NCBI RefSeq assembly: GCF_027943255.1 | Contig: NC_072893.1 | Span: 42,058,001-42,122,000, forward strand | Length of the DNA stretch: 64,000 bases | Source of the DNA: Anastrepha obliqua | Taxonomy: Eukaryota; Arthropoda; Insecta; Diptera; Tephritidae | Direction: 5' to 3' | In this document: piece by piece, positions 57,401 to 64,000 of the stretch | How the letters are laid out: every line of letters starts with the position of its first letter | How positions within the stretch are numbered: the first letter of the stretch is position 1 | Position numbers and translations under genes: made by a program | Notes under the pieces: generated by a model | Databases searched by the model: none | Told to the model about the DNA's origin: nothing | The model's input: the letters and a program-made list of their open reading frames with translations, nothing else

Positions 57401-60200
57401 ACTGAAAAATTCAATTTTTCAAGCATATTTTGTCCCAAAAAGGAGAATAAAAATTGTTAAACGTTAAAAAGAATGAAAAGCATTTAACTTTAAAAGACTC
57501 CGTATCAAAATTTTCAACATTGAATAAATCTGAAAGTATTATTTCCCCAAATTTTCTCAGTTTACTTCTTGTTGTGTATATAAAATCATGCAAAACAATT
57601 TCTCGAAAAAAGTAAGACCATCCATGATATACTTGGATCACCTAATATGGAATCGTTCTCTTACAGCAACGAATGATATGTAAAGGGTGATCAGATTGGA
57701 GGTGTTTTTCAAAGATCACGCGAGACTACCCACAAACTAAACGCATAATTTTTTACAATATTCATGGACACTTCATCATGGAAAGACTTACACGCCTCAA
57801 CAACGTTTCCAAAACGCACAATTGTATTACGAATATCGACGCTCTGTGAAAAGTGTCCAACTTATGGTGTACATACGGCAAACCATCCGAAAAATTGAAA
57901 ATAATTTTACATTATTGGATGAAGCTCGACCGATTAGACCACATACAGACCGAAGTGAAGAGAAAAATCCCTTCAGCGCCGATCTCAATCACTTGGTCTA
58001 GTGAAGAGCATATTGCGGCTGTAAATAAAAGTTTTGCCGAAGACGCAGAAAAATCTATTCGGTGCCGATCTCAACAACTTGACCTATCTTATGGCTCTAC
58101 TCGGGTAATTACACAAAGATCTTGGTTTGAAAGCTTTTAAAATAGAGCTAGTCCAATATTTGAAGCCAACCGGTCTTCCAAAGTGTCATAGTTTTAGTCG
58201 TTGGGCTCTTGAAAAACTTGCCGAAGATCCGCATTTTGGAACCCGAATTTTGTTCAGCAATGAGGCTCATTTTTGGCTTAATGGCTACGTCAATAAGCCG
58301 AATTGACGTATTTCGGCTGAAGAGCAACCTGAAGTCAATCAATAGCAGTCATTAAATCCATTGAAAACAACCGTTTGGTGCGCCCTATAGGCTGGAAAAG
58401 CCCATAATCTCCACAACATTTGATTCCAACGAGACGGCGCTACTTGTCATACAGCCCGTGAGCAAATATTTATTGCGTCGACGATTCAGTGAGCCATTTA
58501 TCGCTCGGCTCGGATCAGTGGATTGGCCACCGGCCACCAAAATCGTGTGATATCACACCTTTGGACTTTTATTTTGGGGGGTATGTAAAGTCTAAATGCT
58601 TGGTGGAAAAATCTGCTTCGGTTGAGGCATTGGAAGCCAACATAATTAAAGTTATTCACGAGATACGGGCCGAGGTCCTCCAGCGAGTCATCCAAAATTG
58701 GTGTTTACGGATGGCTGAATTAGAATGCAGTTGCGACCAACATTTGAGAGGGATTATCTTCAGAAAATAAATGTCACGAATGGTGATCCACAAAAATAAT
58801 AAAGATTTCCAAAGCAATTTGAATTTTCGCTTTTTTAGTTAGTTTTAGTGCAATTTAGAATCCGATACCTCTAAATTGATCACCCTTTACTTACGATATC
58901 AAAGTTAATGTCAAGGGTTTTCCAATAAGAGGTGTTATTTAAATATATAAAAGGCTATCGAGAGATAATTCACGATTTTTTGTGGCCAGAATTTGATGGT
59001 ATTGATCTGGACAACGTTTATTTTCAACAAGACGGCGCTCCGTGCCACACAAGCAACGAAACCATTGATCTTTTACGGGAAAAGTTTCCGCACCGTGTTA
59101 TCTCTCGAAGGGGTGATCACAATTGACCACCGAGATCTTGTGATTTAACACCTAGTGACTTTTTTTTTTGGGGTCACATGAAAGAAAAGGTCTACGCCAA
59201 CAGCCCAGGATGGATTCAAGACCTCAAAAATGGAATTCGTAAGGCTATCGAGGACATAGGGCATTTTTCTTTGAATATCAAAATAACACCTGTTATTGGA
59301 AAACCTTTTACCTCACAACAACTTGGCCACCGTTTCTTATTTGCCTCTTTCATGTAAAAATGCAACAAACGTAAAACGTTCAGATGCAGTTTTTCAGTGC
59401 TGGTTTAGCTGTAGTGCATTTCTAAACTGAATTGAAACCTGTAAAGATAGGCATTTAAACGTAGTTTAACTGGAAATTATGGTTAAACCCACAACAAAAA
59501 ACTGGGCCTTAGTCATAGAGTAAAAAATTAAATAAAAAATATTAGTTTTATTACACAAATTCACGTCAACGCCCGATTTATCAGTTATCACCTCACAGCT
59601 ACCATTTTGCTGCAACGTAAAATTGTAAACGCCAAATTCTTGCATCATAGTCGTGGGAGCATACAATTCGCAAACACTGTTGCAGACGGTGTCATTGCAT
59701 TGCCTGCAGGAAGACGTTATTAATGTGCATACATTTTTTGTTTGTTTATTTTTAGGCAAAAAATAAATCTAACCACTACTTACGTTTCATCGTTGGAGAG
59801 GACATCCACACCTTTGGTATACACTTTAAATGCCCAACCACGTGCGACATTTAACTTAAATGTAAAATTTTGCATTGATTTTACATAACTGTAGGGGCAC
59901 TAAAAAGCAAAGAAAAAAGTTTGGAATATAAAATAAAGCGTAAATTAAATTGTTTGGAGTTTCATTGTGCATACCGACATACACATGTGCATATATGTGA
60001 ACGCACTTACATACTCGTTACGTGTGAGTGTGTCATCACAAGTGTGTTCTACTCACCGTATAACATTCGTCCGAGCGGCTGTAAAGGTAAGCTGGCTGCG
60101 CGTAATGGGACTTGACCACCACAAAAGCTTCATCAACTTTCAACTCTCGCATATTCAAGCCACGCCATACCGGCTCAGTATATTCCACAAATCGGGCCAT
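45432..60200 (-). CDS. Hgsnat: Heparan-alpha-glucosaminide N-acetyltransferase (HGSNAT) orthologue, ten coding exons
   Basis: Coding exons in order: 60200-60057, 59899-59784, 59703-59555, 55236-55071, 54989-54785, 50020-49856, 46425-46304, 46237-46068, 45996-45810, 45726-45432. All borders are GT/AG and phases join to 572 residues. It starts [14 protein letters not shown] at the ATG at 60200 (upstream in-frame TAA). A Cys-rich N-terminal region precedes about eleven hydrophobic segments, the topology of lysosomal HGSNAT, which moves acetyl from cytosolic acetyl-CoA to terminal glucosamine of luminal heparan sulfate. Diagnostic matches: [38 protein letters not shown] (His213 aligns with the active-site His of the human enzyme), [55 protein letters not shown]. 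The least certain border is the donor of exon 3 (59554, GTAATA). Introns 3, 5 and 6 (4.3, 4.8 and 3.4 kb) are filled with transposons. Confidence 0.93.
46469..47802 (+). mobile_element. mauritiana-type DD34D mariner in HGSNAT intron 6
   Basis: Ends TTGGGTATGGGAATAAGTTTCC and the complementary GGAAACTTATTCCCATACCCAG are bounded by TA at 46467-46468 and 47803-47804. At 1,334 bp it is full size for a mariner. It lies antisense to the host gene, between the exons ending at 49856 and starting at 46425. Confidence 0.85.
46800..47660 (+). pseudogene. mariner transposase, frame-broken, two catalytic Asp changed to Gly
   Basis: Readable blocks: [18 protein letters not shown] (46905 on), [60 protein letters not shown] (first Asp), [35 protein letters not shown] and [17 protein letters not shown]. 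The family has HDNARPH and APSDYH, so both the second and third catalytic Asp are Gly, each explicable by a single A-to-G change. Several frameshifts and a stop also occur. Inactive. Confidence 0.82.
47805..48483. other. Intronic spacer, no gene recognised
   Basis: No recognisable motif or repeat family; lies in HGSNAT intron 6. Confidence 0.4.
48484..48700 (-). mobile_element. 3' tail of LOA/I-like retrotransposon (tail family T), copy 3
   Basis: A poly-T start followed by GTCGGGACAATTAGCAAATAC, TTGTACTGCACTCGGATTCCC, CCAAGGAGCCAAGAAGGTCGC and AACCTGATTCGAGGGAAGG, colinear with 8985-9200 and 20859-21035. It lies in the sense orientation inside HGSNAT intron 6. Confidence 0.65.
48701..49299. 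other. Intronic spacer, no gene recognised
   Basis: The 98-codon open frame at 48730-49026 has no recognisable motif; it probably includes decayed coding sequence of the adjacent retrotransposon tail on the other strand. Confidence 0.35.
49300..49765 (+). pseudogene. RTE-clade reverse transcriptase and 3' end, degenerate
   Basis: [23 protein letters not shown] contains the YADD motif in the RTE context. After a gap and frameshifts, [26 protein letters not shown] and [15 protein letters not shown] match the RTE C-terminus (RPxxRWxDxVxxDLxxxxVxxWxxxAxDRxxWRxxVxxAxTHxGL). The stop is followed by an AAGAAGAAG tail, the simple-repeat tail usual for RTE elements. Antisense to HGSNAT. Confidence 0.72.
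50021..51480. other. Intronic AT-rich sequence with a possible Helitron-type 5' end
   Basis: At 50103-50150 the sequence CTTCTATATATATAAAAATG, followed by ATGTTCGTTTGTACGC, resembles the TCTATATATATAAAAATGAA-type 5' terminus reported for insect Helitrons. No hairpin-CTRR 3' end was found. The remainder is poly-A/T-rich without motif. Confidence 0.3.
51480..52060. repeat. Degenerate tandem repeat, about four units of 140-190 bp
   Basis: A recurring block GAAxACATTTTTTCxAxGGGGTGTTTTTCxAAA starts near 51482, 51621, 51807 and 51980. Each is followed by poly-A/T-rich sequence and GCATGAAATTTTTTCAAAAC-like text. Noncoding, in HGSNAT intron 5. Confidence 0.6.
52190..52300 (+). pseudogene. Mariner-like transposase HTH fragment
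   Basis: Reads [27 protein letters not shown], parallel to DFFGENNSSNESAIQSLVDKF at 32.9 kb. About 35 codons remain. Confidence 0.5.
52301..53624. other. Intronic spacer, no gene recognised
   Basis: AT-rich. The part around 52390-52600 (GATAACTCGAAAAGTTATTG, CCGATCTCCCTGAAATTTTG) looks like decayed repeat related in style to the TTAA-flanked family, but colinearity is not clear. Confidence 0.35.
53629..54358. mobile_element. TTAA-flanked nonautonomous element, copy A (best preserved)
   Basis: A perfect TTAA flanks both sides (53625-53628 and 54359-54362). Ends are inverted: GGGGGGGGCAGGG on the left and CCCTACCCCCCCC on the right. The 730 bp interior has no coding frame and is colinear with 44129-44854. 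TTAA target choice is characteristic of piggyBac-superfamily transposases; the nearest piggyBac-like coding remnant in the window is at 37760-38227, but no shared end sequence links them. Confidence 0.78.
55530..56564 (+). mobile_element. DD34D mariner, internally deleted, in HGSNAT intron 3
   Basis: Ends TCAGGTCAGTTCATAAGTTCG and the complementary CGAACTTATGGACTGACCTGA are bounded by TA at 55528-55529 and 56565-56566. Length 1,035 bp. Confidence 0.85.
55730..56489 (+). pseudogene. mariner transposase with internal deletion of the first catalytic block
   Basis: N-terminal blocks in broken frames: [23 protein letters not shown] sequence, [49 protein letters not shown] and [19 protein letters not shown]. 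It then joins directly to [37 protein letters not shown] and a C-terminus ending at 56487. I count 34 residues between the last two Asp (DD34D). The segment carrying the first Asp is absent. Confidence 0.8.
56687..57192. repeat. Tandem duplication, two units of about 253 bp
   Basis: Both units begin AATGTTGAAAATTTTGAGTT and share CTTCCTTTAAATATTTTTAT, AGAATCAAATATACT and TAATAGCTAAGTC. A partial inverted third copy (AAAATTTTCAACATTGAATAA) lies near 57507-57532. Noncoding, in HGSNAT intron 3. Confidence 0.75.
57683..58887 (+). mobile_element. DD41D mariner-like element, subfamily B, degenerate
   Basis: Ends AAAGGGTGATCAGATTGGAGG and the complementary ACCTCTAAATTGATCACCCTT are bounded by TA (57681-57682, 58888-58889). 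Length 1.2 kb. Confidence 0.82.
57778..58770 (+). pseudogene. DD41D transposase, subfamily B, first catalytic Asp changed to Asn
   Basis: From an ATG at about 57778 the blocks appear in shifting frames: MERLT then [77 protein letters not shown] (FSDEAHFW in relatives, so Asp is Asn), TTVWCAL and [13 protein letters not shown]. The final frame (58489-58770) carries [28 protein letters not shown] and IIFRK. The stretch between the VWCAL and RDGATCH blocks is shortened. Non-functional. Confidence 0.78.
58913..59308 (+). mobile_element. DD41D mariner-like element, subfamily C, short deletion derivative
   Basis: Ends AAGGGTTTTCCAATAAGAGG and the complementary CCAATAACAGGTG... type end at 59308. 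The left flanking TA has become CA; the right is TA. It keeps only a central transposase segment: [40 protein letters not shown] and [20 protein letters not shown], with 41 residues between the two Asp. The N-terminal half and the C-terminal tail are deleted. It lies 25 bp from the end of the subfamily B element. Confidence 0.8.
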
Positions 60201-60940
60201 GATTTGTTATTTATTTAAAAACTCTATAAATTATAGATAAGAAATTATAGAATTTAAATATTTGAAGCTGTCTACTGATGTTCTAAAAAGAAAAAACGAA
60301 TCAGTTATCACAGCCCTGATAAGAAAGTAATTTAATAAAATTTTATCATATTAGAAATGCACTCGATGTTTCACATTCGATACTACATACATATATTCAA
60401 TCTGTCTTGGGGCAAAGCCATGCACTCCAATGTGCGGAAAAAAAGTGAGAAATAGAAAAAAATTTGTTCAACACATTGAGGTACAGCCATGGCCAGAAGA
60501 GTTGAATATGTTTTTAAATAATTATTTTTTATTGGGAAGGAAGCAACCTAAAAAATTAAAAAACTTATTTACAATTTCTTCAATTCTCTGATCCACTACC
60601 ATCCTACAGGGCTCGGTGTAAGCTAATAACTCTGGTGTCCTTGCCAATAGATGTACCTCTTAGTCCTTAAAGTTTGTTTATGTTGCTAGTTGTGGTTCCT
60701 TTGATTGTCTCGAAGTTGTTGAACAGATTGGCTTCAATGCTCCTCGCAAAACTTCACGATTTTACTATCCATTTAACATCAAAACAGTCAAGCCAACTTA
60801 CTATAACTTTGCTCCTATTACGGCGGCTCTTACTGAGTTAAATAGTATCTACAGAGTACTCGACCTAAATTTTGCTATGCCAAAATTTGTTTTGCATTCG
60901 AGAATTGCGTCCCACTGTTCCTAATAGCTCTCCGTTTTTC
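60201..60940. other. Upstream flank of HGSNAT, no gene recognised
   Basis: AT-rich sequence 5' of the HGSNAT start codon. It must contain the promoter and 5' UTR if the gene starts here, but I see no unambiguous TATA/Inr combination to report. Confidence 0.4.
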
Positions 60941-60941
60941 T

Positions 60942-61245
60942 AGCCGTAGCCGAATGGTTTGGTGCGTGACTACCATTCGCAATTCACAGAGAGAACGTCG
61001 GTTCGAATCTCGGTGAAAACACCAAAATTAAGAAAAACATTTTTCTAATAGCGGTCGCCCCTCGGCAAGCAATGGCAAACCTCCGAGTGTATTTCTGCCA
61101 TGAAAAAGCTCCTCATAAAAAAATCTGCCGGTCGGAGTCGGCTTAAAACTGTAGGTCCCTCCATTTGTGGAACAACATCAAGACGCACACCACAAATAGG
61201 AGGAGGAGCTCGGCCAAACACCCAAAAAGGGTGTACGCGCCAATT
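60942..61245 (+). repeat. tRNA-derived SINE, copy 3 (best preserved)
   Basis: Head GCCGTAGCCGAATGG with box A-like TAGCCGAATGG and box B GGTTCGAATCTC at 61010-61021. Body as in the other copies (CTAATAGCGGTCGCCCCTCG, CCTCCGAGTGTATTTCTGCC, AACTGTAGGTCCCTCCATTT, GGAGGAGGAGCTCGGCC), ending TACGCGCCAATTATATA. A mariner inserted about 10 bp after its end. Confidence 0.88.
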
Positions 61246-61255
61246 ATATATACTA

Positions 61256-62526
61256 CTGAAAAATCTATATTTATTTTTGCAAATCAATTTCATCCCCTTC
61301 AAAATAATCCCCTCTCGATGAAATACACTTAAGCCAACTATTTTTCCAATCCCCGAAACATGCCAAATAGTCCATTTCCGATATAGCCATCAGCACCTTC
61401 TTCGATTCAGCTTTTATCTCCTCAATCGACTCGAAACGCGTTCCCCGGAGTGGTCTCTTGAGTTTTGGGAATAGCCAGAAGTCACACGGAACCAAATCAG
61501 GCGAATATGGTGGTTGCGGAACGATATGCGTGGAATTTTTGGCGAAATGGTCACGAAGAACGACTGCAGTATGAGACGGTGCATTATCGTGATGCAAAAC
61601 CCAAGAGTGGTTGGCCCATAATTCTGGTCTTTTTAGACGAATTGCTTCACGTAAACGACGCATAATGCTCAAATAATATTCCTTATTAACAGTTTGGCCA
61701 GGGAGAAGGAATTCATAGGGCACCACACCACGAAAATCGAAAAAACTGTCATCATGACCTTTAGTTTTGAACGACTTTGACGTGCTCTTTTCGGTCTGGC
61801 CTCGCCTTTAGCACGATATTCGCTTGATTGGTCGGTTGTTTCGGGGTCGTAAGCATAAATCCAAGTCTCATCTCCCGTAATGATATATTTGAGCTTGTCC
61901 TGATAGTCTGAAAGCATTGTTTCACACACATCAACGCGACGACTTTTTTCTAAGAAATTGAGAGTTTTCGGTACCAAACGAGATTTGACTTTTCGTAGGC
62001 CCAAATGGTCTTTCAAAATGGTTTTCACAGATCCTTCTGATATTCCGATCATATCGGTAAGGTCTTTAACAGTCAACCGACGATTTTTGAGCACTAACTC
62101 CTTCACTTTATTGACTTGTTGGTCATCTGTTGACGTCGATGGTCGTCCGGAGCGCTCCAAGTCATCAACACGTTCTCGACCCTCTTTGAAGTCTTTGTAC
62201 CACTTATAAACGTTTTTCTGCGACATGGTCGAATCACCAAATGCTTTCTGCAACATTTTAAACGTTTCCGCAGCCGAAATTTCATTCCGCAAACAAAATT
62301 TGATGGCACTTCTCTCCTCAATCTAATCAGACATTGAAAAAATCGAAAAATGCACTCTTGGTCGTTTGGTAAACACAAGCGTAAATATATTACTGATAAT
62401 GACATTCACATGAAAGTTGGCCCAGATGTTATTAACAGTGCTGCCAACTCATGAAAAAAATAACTAGAGCGAAATTTGAATCCAGCGAAATTTGACAAAT
62501 AAATTCACCTTACTTTTTGCCCACAG
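61256..62526 (-). mobile_element. DD34D mariner, nearly intact
   Basis: Bounded by TA at 61254-61255 and 62527-62528, with CTG...CAG termini; the terminal repeats match only weakly beyond the first bases. Length 1,271 bp, normal for a mariner. It encodes a transposase with a single visible break. Confidence 0.75.
61271..62292 (-). pseudogene. DD34D mariner transposase with one frameshift
   Basis: The N-terminal frame (62292 down to about 61730) reads RNEISAAETFKMLQKAFGDS, VYKWYKDFKEGRERVDDLER, RLTVKDLTDMIGISEGSVKT and IITGDETWIYAYDPET (first Asp). The C-terminal frame (about 61726-61271) reads PYEFLLPGQTVNKEYYLSIM, WVLHHDNAPSHTA (second Asp), PPYSPDLVPCDFWLFPKLKR (third Asp) and ISSRGDYFEGDEIDLQK. 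I count 34 residues between the last two Asp. The two frames are separated by a shift at about 61700-61740. All three catalytic residues are present, so it is the best preserved mariner in the window. Confidence 0.82.
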
Positions 62527-62714
62527 TAGTATATATGTATAGGAACTACTTTAACTAAATATATGTATCTAGTCTGCAAGATTTCTGCCATCATAGACTT
62601 AAATAAATAAATAAAATGAAAGTCAGCAAATTATTGCGTTGATGTTTTGAACTTCTTCAGGCTGTCTGCAAGAAAATAATGGTTTTTTACTGGGCCTTGA
62701 ATCCAAATTTTTTC

Positions 62715-62860
62715 CAGCGTATCACACATATCTGAAGCGGGAATCCACGGAAACAGCCTTACATGAGGTGGTACGAACTGTGGAAAAGTATCTGGAGGAC
62801 AAACAATTCACTTTGGTGGCCTTCATAGATATAGAGGTTGCTTTTAATAGAGACTAGACT
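62715..62860 (+). pseudogene. Non-LTR reverse transcriptase fragment
   Basis: Reads AYLKRESTETALHEVVRTVE, KYLEDKQFTLVAFIDIEVAFN, the QxAYxxGxSTETALHxVV...TLVAFxDIExAFN block of LOA/Jockey-type RTs (palm, first Asp motif). A stop follows at once. Only about 45 codons. Confidence 0.65.
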
Positions 62861-63159
62861 AGAGCGGAAAAGATCTATCTGCCTCTGCATCTCGTCCTTG
62901 CCAAGGTTTAGGGAAGTTAATGCGGTGGTAGCCGCAGAGTGGTGTACTTTCGCCTCTTCTTTAGCTAGTGACTGACTTCTGAGAGCACACGCCGACGACT
63001 TTAAAACAAAAAAGTGGTCAAAAAGAATTTCAGTTCTGATTTAATTTACGAGAACGTTGATAACTCACGAAACCTCCTGGACACATAAATAGCACATTCT
63101 AAAAAATTCCAAATAAAAGCAAAAATAGTAAACAAATCAGATAGTTAAGTAATAATATT

Positions 63160-64000
63160 GTTTTACCAGATTAGTTTTTTGTACTACATACCTACATATA
63201 TGCACCGTTTTCGATTACTTCTTGAAGCCGTCGCTCCATGCTTTCTAAAACCTTGTGGCATCCTTCCTTTGATATCTAGTACCAAGCCTCCTCAACTGCA
63301 GTCCAAAAATAACCAAAATTTTTTAAATTTTTGTTAGCGATTTTGACCTTAACGTCATTCCACAAATTTTCTATTGGATTGAGATCAGGGCTCTGCGCCG
63401 GCCAATCCAGTACATTAATTTTTTCTCTTCTGAGCCATTGCTTCACTGCCTTTGCAGTGTTTGCTTTGGATCATTGTCCTGCATAAATGTCCAATTTAAT
63501 GGCATAAACTCAAACACAAATGGATCGATTTTATTCTGGAGTATATCCAGATACTGAAATCTATCCATTTTACCAACCACGCGAACAATCGATCCAACAC
63601 CATGCCAGGAAAAAGCTCCTCAAACCATGATGCTTCCGCTGCCGTGTTTAATCGTCTTTTTTGTGAACCTAGGATTTAGCGCTTGATTTTTTGGGCGACG
63701 TACAATAGTTTTCCCATCTGGTCCCATCCTAATTATTTTGATTTCTTCGGTCCAAAGTACGTTTTTCCAAAACTGAATAAATTTGTCTCTGTGGGCTTTT
63801 GCAAAGGCAAGTCAGTGTTTGATATGTCTTTTTGAGAGAAGTGGTTTTTTTCTGCTTATACGGCCAAACAGCTGGGCATCGTTAGGTCGGCTTACTACAA
63901 GCTTTCTAGACACCTGTAACCAGATTCTTCGTTTATTTCAAGCATTATTTGCCGTGCTGACTTAAAAGTGTCTGCCTTGCTCTTGCGTATTATAACTCTA
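63160..64000 (-). pseudogene. Tc1-like transposase, runs off the right edge
   Basis: Minus-strand blocks from about 63790 downward: FIQFWKNVLWTEEIKIIRMG (WTDE is usual; first catalytic Asp is Glu), RRPKNQALNPRFTKKTIKHG, AFSWHGVGSIVRVVGKMDRF, YLDILQNKIDPFVFEFMPL, WTFMQDNDPK (second Asp), LMYWIGRRRALISI (a frame-shifted SPDLNPIE region) and ILVIFGLQLRRLGT-type sequence. The order is that of DD34E Tc1/Bari-like transposases. Stops and frameshifts are present. The N-terminus would lie beyond 64000; the 3' end is near 63150 but no inverted repeat was recognised. Confidence 0.7.

Noticed and set aside
60942..61030. Candidate tRNA gene
   Set aside because: Box A and box B are present, but cloverleaf pairing is not evident and the unit continues into the shared 250 bp SINE body, so it is a SINE head.

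Overview
The window is insect nuclear DNA, most likely from a dipteran of the true fruit fly (Tephritidae) type. It is AT-rich, carries GT-AG introns and poly(A)-tailed non-LTR retrotransposons, and holds many Tc1/mariner elements, including several with DD41D spacing (the rosa-type mariners described from tephritids). The organism is inferred; no species-specific marker was read.

One host gene can be reconstructed. It lies on the minus strand from 60200 down to 45432 in ten coding exons with consistent phases and encodes a 572-residue polytopic membrane protein that matches heparan-alpha-glucosaminide N-acetyltransferase (HGSNAT, the lysosomal heparan sulfate transmembrane acetylase). Its large introns hold two DD34D mariners, two DD41D elements, a TTAA-flanked repeat, an RTE 3' end and other repeat debris.

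Nearly everything else is layered mobile DNA. 1-11.5 kb: a dead DD41D element, a 5'-truncated R1-clade retrotransposon abutting a (TGTTA)n satellite, and retrotransposon tails. 11.5-22 kb: a tRNA-derived SINE, a mariner, an internally deleted RTE, and R1-like and LOA/I-like retrotransposon remains. 22-25.7 kb: a deleted DD41D element, then an apparently intact hAT element (23264-25682) with an 8 bp target duplication and a spliced 601-residue transposase. 26.6-30 kb: a mariner nested in a Tc1-like element, and a DD41D deletion derivative. 30.9-39.8 kb: two foldback elements (one a 1.5 kb near-palindrome), SINEs, a TTAA-flanked repeat, a DUF4371/hAT-like pseudogene and a piggyBac-like C-terminus. 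39.9-45 kb: a degenerate DD41D relative, an inverted pair of retrotransposon 3' ends separated by an exon-like segment, and a second TTAA repeat. 60.9-64 kb: a SINE, a one-frameshift DD34D mariner, and a Tc1-like element running off the window edge.

No rRNA, canonical tRNA, CRISPR or prokaryotic feature was seen. The likeliest leads beyond routine annotation are the intact hAT element, the foldback/palindrome family, the G-tract TTAA-flanked repeat family, the tRNA-derived SINE, and the exon-like segment caught inside the inverted repeat at 42.8 kb.
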